DNA of 13,293 bases from Caldifarciminota bacterium (GCA_903908785.1 CAIVTL010000137.1:1-13293), one strand, 5' to 3'; positions 1 through 7,545 are shown, counted from the first letter of the stretch. Notes: generated from the sequence alone by a model not told the origin. Numbers and translations are program-made.

Positions 1-40
1 GGCCAAGGCGAGACTGCAGAAGGCAGTCGGAGAGTATTAA
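1..40 (+). CDS. C-terminal end of a probable TolC-family outer-membrane efflux protein (partial)
   Basis: The frame beginning at base 2 reads AKARLQKAVGEY and stops at TAA 38-40. A helix ending in A-(K/R)-A-x-L-x-K-A-x-G is the usual last helix of TolC/OprM-type outer-membrane channels. The position fits too: immediately upstream of an RND adaptor and pump, where the channel gene is often encoded. Only 12 codons are visible, so the call rests on this short motif and on context. The stop codon overlaps the ribosome-binding site of the next gene, which points to one transcript and coupled translation. Confidence 0.6.
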   Translation, partial: AKARLQKAVGEY

Positions 41-44
41 GGAG
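39..44 (+). promoter_or_regulatory. Shine-Dalgarno site of the RND adaptor gene
   Basis: AAGGAG lies 3 nt before the first ATG (48) and 6 nt before the second, in-frame ATG (51). The 6-nt spacing is the more usual one, so translation may really begin at 51 and give a protein one residue shorter. The site overlaps the TAA of the upstream channel gene. Confidence 0.6.
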
Positions 45-47
45 ACT

Positions 48-944
48 ATGATGCCAACATTCCGCACGATTATCACGAGTTCGATAGTCCTCGCTCTGTT
101 CGCCGGCTGCGGCCCGATGGGCAAGGGCAAAGGCAAGGCCGAAGAGAAACAGGCCGTGGCGGTCGCGGTGGTTACCGCGGACACCGGCACGGTCATCCGC
201 TCGACCAACCTCGTCGGCACGCTGGTCGGCGAGCAGCAGGTGACGGTCATGCCCAAGGTGGCGGGCCGGGTCACGGAAATCACCAAACCCGAAGGCTCTT
301 ACGTGAAGACCGGCGACCCCATCCTCTACATCGTCAACGACATCCCCGGCATGGACTATAAACCCGGCCCGGTGCTGTCGCCGATTAGCGGCGTGGTCGG
401 CAAGGTCAACGTCGAGGTTGGACAGAGCGCGGCGCCGGGCATGCCGGTGGCGACCGTGGCGAGCTACTCAGACCGCATCCGCGCGCGGGCCGCGGTGAGC
501 GATGCCGACCTGCCGTACGTCAAGATTGGTTCAACGGCCGACGTCTCGATTTCGGCCATTCCTGACCAACTCTTTTCCGGACGCGTCACCCAGATTTCGC
601 CGATGGTGGACGCCGCCTCGCGCTCGGCCACCGTCGAGGTCACGCTTTCGAACAGCCAGCACAAGCTGGTGCCGGGCATGACCGCAAGCATGCGGCTGGT
701 AGTCGAGCGGCGCGAGCACGTGGTCGCGGTCCCCTTGAGCGCGCTGTTCTCGATTGACAAAACCCGGGCCGTGACCGTTGACGGCACCACCGCCAAGTTC
801 CGGACCATCCAGACCGGGCTGATGGGCGATGCCCTGGTTGAAATCGTCTCCGGCATCCAGCCGGGCGACAAGGTCGCGACCGTCGGCAAAGAACGCGTGC
901 AGGACGGCGAGACGGTCACGCCGGTCGAGGCAGGCGCCCGATGA
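48..944 (+). CDS. RND efflux periplasmic adaptor (membrane fusion protein), lipoprotein, hairpin-less
   Basis: This is the periplasmic adaptor that bridges an RND pump and its outer-membrane channel. Residues 1-20 are a lipoprotein signal peptide ending in the lipobox L-F-A-G before Cys21, so the mature protein is probably lipid-anchored. A Gly/Lys linker (25-30) follows. The two lipoyl/barrel-sandwich halves are at about 65-97 (VAGRVTEI, then EGSYVKTGDPIL) and 108-138 (SPISGVVGKV, then VEVGQ). Next come a beta-barrel domain (about 140-222) and a membrane-proximal domain (about 223-295) containing PGDKVATVG. At 298 aa it is shorter than the usual 350-400 aa. The shortfall lies between the lipoyl halves: only some 10 residues replace the long alpha-helical hairpin. 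The stop overlaps the pump start by ATGA (941-944), so the two are translationally coupled. The family call is firm; the substrate is unknown. Confidence 0.93.
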   Translation: MMPTFRTIITSSIVLALFAGCGPMGKGKGKAEEKQAVAVAVVTADTGTVIRSTNLVGTLVGEQQVTVMPKVAGRVTEITKPEGSYVKTGDPILYIVNDIPGMDYKPGPVLSPISGVVGKVNVEVGQSAAPGMPVATVASYSDRIRARAAVSDADLPYVKIGSTADVSISAIPDQLFSGRVTQISPMVDAASRSATVEVTLSNSQHKLVPGMTASMRLVVERREHVVAVPLSALFSIDKTRAVTVDGTTAKFRTIQTGLMGDALVEIVSGIQPGDKVATVGKERVQDGETVTPVEAGAR

Positions 945-3900
945 AACTGACCGACAGTTCCATTGCCCGGCCGGTGACCACCGCCATGGTGGCCATCGCC
1001 CTGATTGTGTTCGGGCTGGTGGGCGTCACCCGAATGCCGGTTGACATCTACCCGCAAATGACCGTGCCGATGGTCATCGTCGGCACCATCTATCCCGGCG
1101 CGGGCCCGCAGGAAATCGAGTCTTCGGTCACGCTGCCGCTGGAAAAGCAGCTCGGCAGCACGCCGAACCTGAGTAAGATGACGTCCCGCTCGGTCGAGAA
1201 CGTCTCGGTCATCACGCTCCAGTTCGAGTGGGGCTCCAACCTCGACGCGGCCTCAGCCGACATCCGTGACCGGCTGGCAATCGCGGCCTCCGCCCTGCCC
1301 ACCGGCGCCCAGACGCCGTTCGTGCTCAAGCTCAACACCTCGATGATGCCGATTGCCCAGTACACGCTGACCGGCAACATGGACCAGACCGAGCTGCGCG
1401 GACTCGCCGACGACTTTTCGACCCTGCTCCAGCGCGTGCCCGGCGTCGCCTCGATTTCGATCGGCGGCGGCGCGGTGCGCCAGGTCCACATCGACGTGGA
1501 CGCGCGCGAACTGGCCTCGGCCGGCGTGACCAACGAACAGTTGATGCAGACCCTGCTGGCCCAGAACCTCAACTACCCGGTCGGCGGGATTTCAACCGGC
1601 GGCACGCACTACCTCATCCGGCTGGTCGGCCAGTACGACGACGTCGAGCAAATCCGCAATACGGTCATCGGCGCCAAGGGCACCACGCCGATTCTGCTCC
1701 GCAGCGTCGCCAGCGTCGAGTGGGGCCCGGAAGAGTTGACGAGCTACGCCCGCTACAACGGCAAGGAATGCATCTACGTCACGGTCCAGCGCCGGCCCGA
1801 TGCCAACACCATCAAGGTCGCGCAGGGCGTGCGCGAAGAGATGGCCCGGATTCAGAGCACCCTGCCACCCGGGGCCCGCGTGAACCTCATCTTCGACGGC
1901 TCGGACCAGGTCAAGAAGTCCATCAACAGCGTCGCGTCCGACCTTGTCGTCGGCATCGTCCTCGCTGCCCTCATCATCTTCCTGTTCCTGCGCCGATTCC
2001 GCCCCACCTTCTTCGTCACCACCGCGATACCGATTTCGATGTTCTTCGCCATCTTCTTCATGTTCGTGGCCGGCTTCTCCATCAACATCCTTTCGCTCTC
2101 CGGCCTGGCCATCGCCCTGGGCCGCGTGGTTGACGACTCAATTGTCGTGTTCGAGAGCATCTTCCGGCACCGGGAACGGGACCCCGACGGCAAGCGCGCG
2201 GCCAGCGTCGGCACGGCCGAGGTCGGCATGGCCATCACCGCGTCGGCCCTGACCACGATTGTGGTCTACCTGCCGCTCCTGCTCCTGCGCGGGCTCGTGC
2301 AGATCTTCTTCCGCGAGATGGTGTGGGCCGTGGTCGGCGCGATGGTCGCGTCCCTGGGTGTGGCCCTGACCATCGTGCCGATGCTCTCCAGCCGCTTCCT
2401 CACCATGCCCAAACCGGGCAGCGAGGAACGCGGGGTCCGCGGCTGGTCCAACCGGGCCTATAGGAACCTCGAGGACCTCTACGGCCGGATTATCGGCTGG
2501 GCCGTCGGACACCGCAAGCTGGTCATTATCGGCTCGGTCGTGCTGCTCATAGTCACGCTGGGCCTTGTGCCCCGGCTCGGCACCGAATTCATGCCGATCC
2601 AGGCCGGCTTCTACCACCAACTCACCGCCGAAATGCCCATCGGTACCAGCGTCGAGGCGACCGACTCCGCGGTCGGCAAAATCGAGAAGTACATCATGGA
2701 GAATTGGAAGGACGACGTGGTCGGCACCTCGGTCCAGGTCGGGGCGCCGACCGGCGGCGGCCTCTCCAGCCTCCGCGCTATCTTCGGCGGCGCCAGCGAC
2801 AACGTCGCTACGCTCAACCTGATTGTGAAGCCCCGGCAACAGCGCAAGCATTCGCTTGACCAGCTTGACCAGGCCCTCCGCGACCGGGCGAACCTGATAC
2901 CGGGTCTCAAAGTCTTCAGCGTGGTCAGCATGTTCTCGACTTTCATGGGCGGTGGCAACAACATCGAGGTTGATATCCTCGGCCACGACCTGGCCACCGC
3001 CGACTCGCTTACCGCGAAAGTGGTCGCCGCCATGAAGACGGTCACCGGACTTGTGGACGTGAAATCCAGCCGCGAACCGGGCAACCCCGAAATCGAATTC
3101 ACGATTGACCGGCAGAAGGCCGCGCTCTACGGCCTCACGCCCTACCAGGTCGGCGCCGCGCTCAACACGCAGATTACCGGCTACGCGCCGACAGTATTCC
3201 GCCTCGGCGGCAAGGAGTACGACATGCTCGTGCGGCTCCGGGCCGACCAGCGCGCCACGCCCGGGGACATCGAGAACCTGACGGTCAATGGGCCGATGGG
3301 CCCGGTCCCGCTCAAGAACCTGACCACTGCCCGGGCCGGCACCGGCCCGCTTGACATCGAGCACGAGAACACCGAACGCGTCGTCCGCATCACCGGCCAG
3401 CCGGTCGGCGCTTCCACCGGCCAAATCGCCCAGCGCATCACGCGCGCCATGCACGGCATCGTCACCCCGCCGGGATTCGAAATCAAACTCTCCGGGTCAT
3501 ACAAAGACATGATGAAAAGCTTTGGCGACCTGGGTCTCATCCTCATCATCGCGCTCCTCCTCGTCTTCATGGTCATGGCCGCGCAGTTCGAGTCCCTGCG
3601 CGACCCGTTCATCATCATGTTCACGGTGCCCTTCGCCGCCATCGGCGCAATCTGGGCGCTGTTCCTGACCCATACCGCCCTCTCGCTCATCTCCGGCATC
3701 GGCTTCCTCGCCCTCATCGGCATCGTCGTCACCAACGGCATCGTCTACATCGACTACGTCAACCAGTTGCGCCGCAACAAAGGCATGGACCTCATTGAGG
3801 CAGTCAAAGAAGGCGGACGCGTCCGGCTGCGCCCCATCCTGATGACCGCGCTCGTCACCATGTTCGCGCTCGTGCCGCTCGCCTTCCAGCTCGGTGAAGG

Positions 3901-4081
3901 TTCCGAACTCTGGTCGCCGATGGGCCGGGCCATGATCGGCGGCATGATTGTCTCCACCTTCCTGCCGCTCGTCTTCATCCCGGTGCTGTATGTCATCTTC
4001 GAGAACCGGGCCGAGCGTCGCCGCGTGCGCAAAGCCACCGAAGCCGCGGCCCCGCGCGACACCGAGACGCCGAGCCAGTAA
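941..4081 (+). CDS. RND efflux pump, inner-membrane permease (AcrB-like, HAE family)
   Basis: This is the proton-driven pump of a tripartite efflux system. At 1046 aa it has full AcrB-type length and the expected two-fold layout: TM1 at about 10-30, a large periplasmic porter region, TM2-6 from about 336, TM7 at about 525-545, a second porter region, and TM8-12 from about 864. The proton-relay pair Asp398-Asp399 sits in TM4 within GRVVDDSIVVFES. The TM11 motif RLRPILMT is also present. The TM10 position held by Lys940 in E. coli AcrB appears to be Thr931 (GIVVTNGIVYIDY), resembling the GIVVNNAIVLIDY type of many non-proteobacterial pumps. Export is therefore likelier to involve organic compounds than metals, but the substrate cannot be read from sequence. 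It is the last gene of the operon, followed by a strong hairpin. Confidence 0.96.
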   Translation: MKLTDSSIARPVTTAMVAIALIVFGLVGVTRMPVDIYPQMTVPMVIVGTIYPGAGPQEIESSVTLPLEKQLGSTPNLSKMTSRSVENVSVITLQFEWGSNLDAASADIRDRLAIAASALPTGAQTPFVLKLNTSMMPIAQYTLTGNMDQTELRGLADDFSTLLQRVPGVASISIGGGAVRQVHIDVDARELASAGVTNEQLMQTLLAQNLNYPVGGISTGGTHYLIRLVGQYDDVEQIRNTVIGAKGTTPILLRSVASVEWGPEELTSYARYNGKECIYVTVQRRPDANTIKVAQGVREEMARIQSTLPPGARVNLIFDGSDQVKKSINSVASDLVVGIVLAALIIFLFLRRFRPTFFVTTAIPISMFFAIFFMFVAGFSINILSLSGLAIALGRVVDDSIVVFESIFRHRERDPDGKRAASVGTAEVGMAITASALTTIVVYLPLLLLRGLVQIFFREMVWAVVGAMVASLGVALTIVPMLSSRFLTMPKPGSEERGVRGWSNRAYRNLEDLYGRIIGWAVGHRKLVIIGSVVLLIVTLGLVPRLGTEFMPIQAGFYHQLTAEMPIGTSVEATDSAVGKIEKYIMENWKDDVVGTSVQVGAPTGGGLSSLRAIFGGASDNVATLNLIVKPRQQRKHSLDQLDQALRDRANLIPGLKVFSVVSMFSTFMGGGNNIEVDILGHDLATADSLTAKVVAAMKTVTGLVDVKSSREPGNPEIEFTIDRQKAALYGLTPYQVGAALNTQITGYAPTVFRLGGKEYDMLVRLRADQRATPGDIENLTVNGPMGPVPLKNLTTARAGTGPLDIEHENTERVVRITGQPVGASTGQIAQRITRAMHGIVTPPGFEIKLSGSYKDMMKSFGDLGLILIIALLLVFMVMAAQFESLRDPFIIMFTVPFAAIGAIWALFLTHTALSLISGIGFLALIGIVVTNGIVYIDYVNQLRRNKGMDLIEAVKEGGRVRLRPILMTALVTMFALVPLAFQLGEGSELWSPMGRAMIGGMIVSTFLPLVFIPVLYVIFENRAERRRVRKATEAAAPRDTETPSQ

Positions 4082-4098
4082 TCAGTCGCTTCCTCCCA

Positions 4099-4124
4099 GC
4101 GGGGCGCGGACATCCGCGCCCCGC
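4099..4124 (+). terminator. GC-rich hairpin after the RND operon
   Basis: A near-perfect palindrome lies 17 nt after the pump stop codon. Bases 4099-4110 (GCGGGGCGCGGA) pair with 4113-4124 across a 2-nt centre, giving an 11-12 bp stem with a tight loop. The following bases (GCAACTTC after the stem's CCCC) are not a true U-tract, so it is not a textbook intrinsic terminator. It could be a hairpin-only terminator or a 3'-end stabiliser, and it is symmetric enough to act on either strand. Confidence 0.5.
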
Positions 4125-4145
4125 AACTTCATCCGCGGGCCTCGT

Positions 4146-4201
4146 GCGGGCTCAATCGTCGCTCGCCAATCATCAATCTAGAATCTGAAATCTAGAATTC
4201 C
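4146..4201. repeat. 56-bp direct repeat, copy 1
   Basis: It starts GCGGGCTCAATCGTCG and ends TCTAGAATTCC. It matches 4665-4720 over 56 bp with a single mismatch by eye. It contains two TCTAGA palindromes (in ATCTAGAATCTGAAATCTAGAATT), the second running into GAATTC. It marks the left edge of the larger duplicated spacer block. Confidence 0.9.
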
Positions 4202-4333
4202 TCGTGCCAGGGTTCCTTTTTCTGTCCCTGGAAGCACAGCAAGAAGTTCGCCGGGAAGTACCGGCAGACGTGTCTTGAGTCGTGTGCTCGCTGGCGTCGG
4301 CACGTGCGTCTGTGCCTGAATCTCGCCTTCGGT

Positions 4334-4390
4334 CTTAACCTTAACCTGAACCTTAACCTCTTCCCGAACCTCAACCTTAACCTTTTCCTA
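4334..4390. repeat. Telomere-like CTTAACC hexamer/heptamer array, copy 1
   Basis: Degenerate tandem units of CTTAACC, CTGAACC and CTCAACC type run in about 6-bp register, interrupted by CTTCCCGAACC. The opposite strand is G-rich (GGTTAA/GGTTGA). About 56 bp match the array at 4835-4890 with roughly four mismatches. Confidence 0.85.
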
Positions 4391-4484
4391 TCCCAGAAGC
4401 CCAATGCGTCGTCGCTCGCGTCAAAGTCCGTCTTGGTCCTCTACCTACACCTCTACCTTAACCTCGTCCTAATCCTCGACCGAT

Positions 4485-4521
4485 TGCCACCCCCAGGGCA
4501 GTCTCCGGTCTGCCACCCCCA
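4485..4521. repeat. Small palindrome flanked by 11-bp direct repeats
   Basis: TGCCACCCCCA occurs at 4485-4495 and again at 4511-4521. Between and overlapping them, GGCAG (4497-4501) pairs with CTGCC (4510-4514) around an 8-nt loop. A hairpin with flanking direct repeats looks like a small interspersed repeat element. Whether it recurs elsewhere in the genome cannot be seen here. Confidence 0.45.
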
Positions 4522-4664
4522 CGGGAGAATTGTGGTTCAGTATCGACGAGGCACCATATGTTGTGTGTCGTCTTTGTCTCATCTGCCAACTCGTCACTCG
4601 CTTCCCGCAACTCGGGCCAGCGGTTTGGGATTTGGAGTTTGGGATTTGTGATTTCCCGCTCCGA

Positions 4665-4720
4665 GCGGGCTCAATCGTCGTTCGCCAATCATCAATCTAG
4701 AATCTGAAATCTAGAATTCC
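4665..4720. repeat. 56-bp direct repeat, copy 2
   Basis: This is the second copy of the repeat at 4146-4201, 519 bp downstream in the same orientation and differing at one base (GTCGTTCG against GTCGCTCG). It again starts the larger block that carries the CTTAACC array. Confidence 0.9.
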
Positions 4721-4774
4721 ATGTGTCTCTCGAAGTGTGTCTCGGTGTTTGTCTGGACGTATGCTGAACTGTGC

Positions 4775-4818
4775 CGCGACCTGCGTCGGCACCTGTGTCG
4801 GCACCTGTGTCGGCACCT
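4775..4818. repeat. 12-bp tandem repeat (CGGCACCTGTGT)
   Basis: Two exact units lie at 4787-4798 and 4799-4810, with a partial third at 4811-4818 and a degenerate unit (CGCGACCTGCGT) before them at 4775-4786. The first block has a shorter relic of the same motif around 4294-4316 (GCGTCGGCACGTGCGTCTGTGCC), so unit number differs between the two block copies. Confidence 0.75.
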
Positions 4819-4834
4819 GAATCTCACCTTCGAT

Positions 4835-4890
4835 ATTAACCTTAACCTCAACCTTAACCTCTTCCCGAACCTCAACCTTAATCTCTTCCT
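4835..4890. repeat. Telomere-like CTTAACC hexamer/heptamer array, copy 2
   Basis: This is the second array of CTTAACC/CTCAACC-type units with the same CTTCCCGAACC interruption at the same place as in 4334-4390. The shared interruption shows that the arrays are copies of one ancestor, not independent slippage products. Confidence 0.85.
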
Positions 4891-5131
4891 GTTCCAGATG
4901 TCGTTCCGGAAGCCGAACTAGTCGTCGTTCCACTGGTTGTAGCAGTTCGCGTACCGGTCATTGTAGCCTCGGCTTGTTCTTGCGCCGCTTCAGAACGTGT
5001 AGCCCCCCATACGACCCCTACCCTTGAATTCTAGACTCTCGGTTGCCTCGCAACCTACCGACAAGACGAGCGTTAGACCCTATGGTTCACACTCGCTAAA
5101 CGGGGGTCTTGTGTATCGGGTTTTCCGCCCG

Positions 5132-7540
5132 CTACCGCGTCACCACGACCTTGCGGACGGCGTGGACTTGAGCCTGAGCTTGTGCTTGCGCTTCTCGCAC
5201 AAAGTACACGCCCGGAGTCAGCGCCCGCACGTCATTCGCCCCAGGTCGCAGGTCAAGCACCTTCCTCCCGCTGATGTCCAGCAACTCGCCTCTCGCCTCT
5301 CGCTTCTCGCCTCTCGCCTCCGGCATGAACAGCACGCCGCGCAAGATGGTGACTTCAGACGGGACTCGAGAGACGCGGGAAGAGGGACGTTCGGTGACCG
5401 CCTCCTGGCTGGTTCTTATCACATATAGGCATGAGTTACCGGCATCGGCTACAAACACCCGGTCAGCCTGCGGCACGGCGGTCATTTCGGTCAGGTAGCC
5501 GTCCAGCAGGATTCGGCCCACGATGCTGTCGGCCGCGCCATCCACGAGTGAGACCACGTTTGTATTGCCGCTGTCATGGTCGCAGTATATAACGTTGTGG
5601 TCGGGGTCGTAGGCAGTGTAGCGTGTGTAATCGTGGAAAAACAGTCTCGCAATCAAGCTGTCGCCGGCGACGTCAACAGCGTTCAGCGAGCCCGCAGACA
5701 GGGATGAGCAATACACCTTGTTGTCTGCCGTGTCCAGACAGATTTCATCCGGTCCGCTGCCGTTATCAATCCGCGCAAGGACCGCGTTGGTCGCGCCGTC
5801 AATCACCAACATAGCGCCGGATATGTCACCGACCATGTAGACCTTGTCCGAGATGGGGTCGCATAGCGAAGCGCCGGAAAAAGCCTCGCCGGAGAACTGC
5901 CCGGCGACGGTGTCAGCCAGACAGTCGATGACCGTGAAGACTGCCCGCTGGCTGCCGAAGCCGTAGACAGTCCCGTGTGCGGAGTTATAGCAGACGTCGT
6001 ATACACCGCCGCCGCCCGGTATTGACACGGACGCCACCAGCGTATCGCCCCGGCCGTCAATTGCATCAACATAGCCGTCAAAGTACCCGCCGCCGACGTA
6101 CACCTTGTCCACGTCCGCCGCGTACGCCAGCCCGTACGGGCTATCTGGCACCGAGACGTAGGCCCGCACCGAGTCTCTCTGCGCGTCAATGACAGCGACA
6201 TTATGGTCGTTGTTTCCGACATAGTAGAACTTGCTGTCCGCGCTGTTGTAGCTGCTCGCGCTGGGGTGACCACTGACCGGGAGTTCGAAGCACTTCGTTA
6301 CCGCGCACGTTTGCGGGTCGATTGCGGAGACGTTGACTGAGTCATAAGCGTAGACGCCACCGAATGCGTAGAGCTTGGTACCCGATGAGTTGACGAGGAG
6401 CATCTCAGGCTCGATGCCCAGCCGGGTCCAGCGCCTGAGCTTGCTGCTGTCGCTGGCAATTACCGCGACAGCGGACAACGTCGGGTCTGCAACGTATACG
6501 CACCGAGCCTGCCGGGCGAAGCACATCGCGCTCAGCCCCTCGCCCAGCAGGATGCTGTCAACCAGTCGGTTGGACCGCGCATCAATGGTCGCGACTCCCG
6601 GACTGTCGTCGGTCAGGCAATAGACTCGATTCGAGTCGATGTCGAACTCGAGTCTCCATGGACGGCTGCTCAGGTAGACCGTCGCAATTACCCGGTCTTC
6701 GGCCCCGTCGATTACCGCGACGGTTCGGCTGTCGCGATTGGCGCAGAACACGGTGTTCATTATGCTGTCGTAGCACAGCGCCTGCGGTCCCTGTCCCGTC
6801 ACGACCGTTGCCTCCACCTGATTGTTGCCGCCGTCGATTACCGACACCGTAGTATCGCCCGCGTTCGCGCAGTAGACCTTGTTGTTAGCTGGATTGCAGG
6901 CAAGAGCCACAGGTTCGCTGCCAACGGGAATCTGGGTGACTTCGGTCCCACTGGAGCATGGGATGGCCGAGACCGTATTCGACCCCGTGTTGGCTGAGTA
7001 GAGCATGTTGTTCGCCGGGTTGTAGCAAAGCGCGTTTGGATTGTGGCCTGCGGCGTGAACCGCTCGCACCGTGTCGGCCGAGCAGTCTATCTCGTACACC
7101 GTTGAATCCGGCTCTTCCGACGTGCCCGCGCACGCGACGTAGACCCGTTGGCCGGTCGGAAGGCAGGCGAGCGCGGCAGGGCGCCGGCCCACGCGAAGCG
7201 CGCTCAAGACGTGGCCGGCCGAGCCGTCGGCAACATAGAGCGTGTCCGCATCCCGGGTTGCCACGTAGACCTTGTTACGGACCGGGACGTGGCACACCGC
7301 AGAAACATCAGGGCCGGTCTCAATCCGGTACAAGCGCTGCCCGGACGCGGCATCAAGCACCGACACCCCTCGTGTGATACCACCGACGTAGACTCGCGTG
7401 CCGGTCGGGTCACTTGCAGCCGTCTGTGGTGACAGAACTCCGCCTGCCGAGTCCGGCATATAAATCTTTCTCTCCAACCACTGACCGCTAGCCGCCGACA
7501 GGCAGCAGCAGACGGCCAGCAGGACGATTGAGAGTTTCAC
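5132..7540 (-). CDS. Secreted YVTN-type beta-propeller protein with T9SS-like sorting tail (diverged copy)
   Basis: This 802-aa exported protein has a signal peptide at residues 1-19 (hydrophobic VLLAVCCCLSAASG, probable cleavage before Gln20). About 16 propeller units of ~42 aa follow (roughly 38-714), of the form NKVYCAN..VSVIDG....V.ATV..G..P.AL. The units are much more diverged than in the upstream paralogue; the clearest are near VYCANAGDTTVSVIDGG. Residues ~735-802 resemble the type A Por sorting domain (LLDISGRKVLDLRPG, PGVYFVREA, KVVVTR). Start is GTG (7538-7540), supported by AAGGAG (7546-7551) at 5-nt spacing; stop is TAG. It is the second gene of a two-gene operon, 9 nt after the paralogue's stop. 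The tail linker carries simple-repeat insertions (AQAQAQAQ and EARGEKREARGE). Sixteen units could fold as two 8-bladed or unequal propellers; the ligand is unknown. Confidence 0.88.
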   Translation of the reverse strand: MKLSIVLLAVCCCLSAASGQWLERKIYMPDSAGGVLSPQTAASDPTGTRVYVGGITRGVSVLDAASGQRLYRIETGPDVSAVCHVPVRNKVYVATRDADTLYVADGSAGHVLSALRVGRRPAALACLPTGQRVYVACAGTSEEPDSTVYEIDCSADTVRAVHAAGHNPNALCYNPANNMLYSANTGSNTVSAIPCSSGTEVTQIPVGSEPVALACNPANNKVYCANAGDTTVSVIDGGNNQVEATVVTGQGPQALCYDSIMNTVFCANRDSRTVAVIDGAEDRVIATVYLSSRPWRLEFDIDSNRVYCLTDDSPGVATIDARSNRLVDSILLGEGLSAMCFARQARCVYVADPTLSAVAVIASDSSKLRRWTRLGIEPEMLLVNSSGTKLYAFGGVYAYDSVNVSAIDPQTCAVTKCFELPVSGHPSASSYNSADSKFYYVGNNDHNVAVIDAQRDSVRAYVSVPDSPYGLAYAADVDKVYVGGGYFDGYVDAIDGRGDTLVASVSIPGGGGVYDVCYNSAHGTVYGFGSQRAVFTVIDCLADTVAGQFSGEAFSGASLCDPISDKVYMVGDISGAMLVIDGATNAVLARIDNGSGPDEICLDTADNKVYCSSLSAGSLNAVDVAGDSLIARLFFHDYTRYTAYDPDHNVIYCDHDSGNTNVVSLVDGAADSIVGRILLDGYLTEMTAVPQADRVFVADAGNSCLYVIRTSQEAVTERPSSRVSRVPSEVTILRGVLFMPEARGEKREARGELLDISGRKVLDLRPGANDVRALTPGVYFVREAQAQAQAQVHAVRKVVVTR

Positions 7541-7545
7541 GTCGT

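Larger units (their letters stand above)
4082..5131. other. Convergent spacer rich in degenerate repeats, no convincing gene
   Basis: This 1.05 kb lies between the 3' ends of the RND operon and the propeller operon. Apart from the hairpin at 4099-4124 it is mostly repeats. A block at about 4146-4420 recurs, diverged, at about 4665-4930. Both copies begin with the same 56-bp repeat, continue to a CTTAACC-type array and end near a GTCGTCG motif. Between the blocks are a small palindrome (4485-4521) and T/G-rich simple sequence (4623-4656, repeats of TTTGGGATTTG type). Open frames here translate into low-complexity Asn-Leu or Lys-Val-Glu-Val strings and lack ribosome-binding sites, so I do not call genes. 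Confidence 0.7.

Noticed and set aside
2138..3454. 438-codon open frame on the minus strand inside the RND pump gene
   Set aside because: It is antisense to a clearly conserved pump, with His/Arg/Gly/Asp-rich translation typical of GC-rich shadow frames and no recognisable domain.
4192..4404. Minus-strand frame ending FQGQKKEPWHEEF, and the similar frame at 4697-4933
   Set aside because: Most of each translation is the low-complexity product of the CTTAACC array (KVEV or RLRLRF strings). Neither has a ribosome-binding site, and the two do not align as proteins outside the repeat.
4304..4651. Plus-strand frame rich in Asn-Leu repeats
   Set aside because: It translates the CTTAACC array and other simple repeats directly and has no homology-like region or ribosome-binding site.
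5089..5131. Search for an intrinsic terminator after the propeller operon (minus strand)
   Set aside because: The CGGGGGTC and CGGGTTTT words do not pair into a stable stem; no terminator could be supported there.
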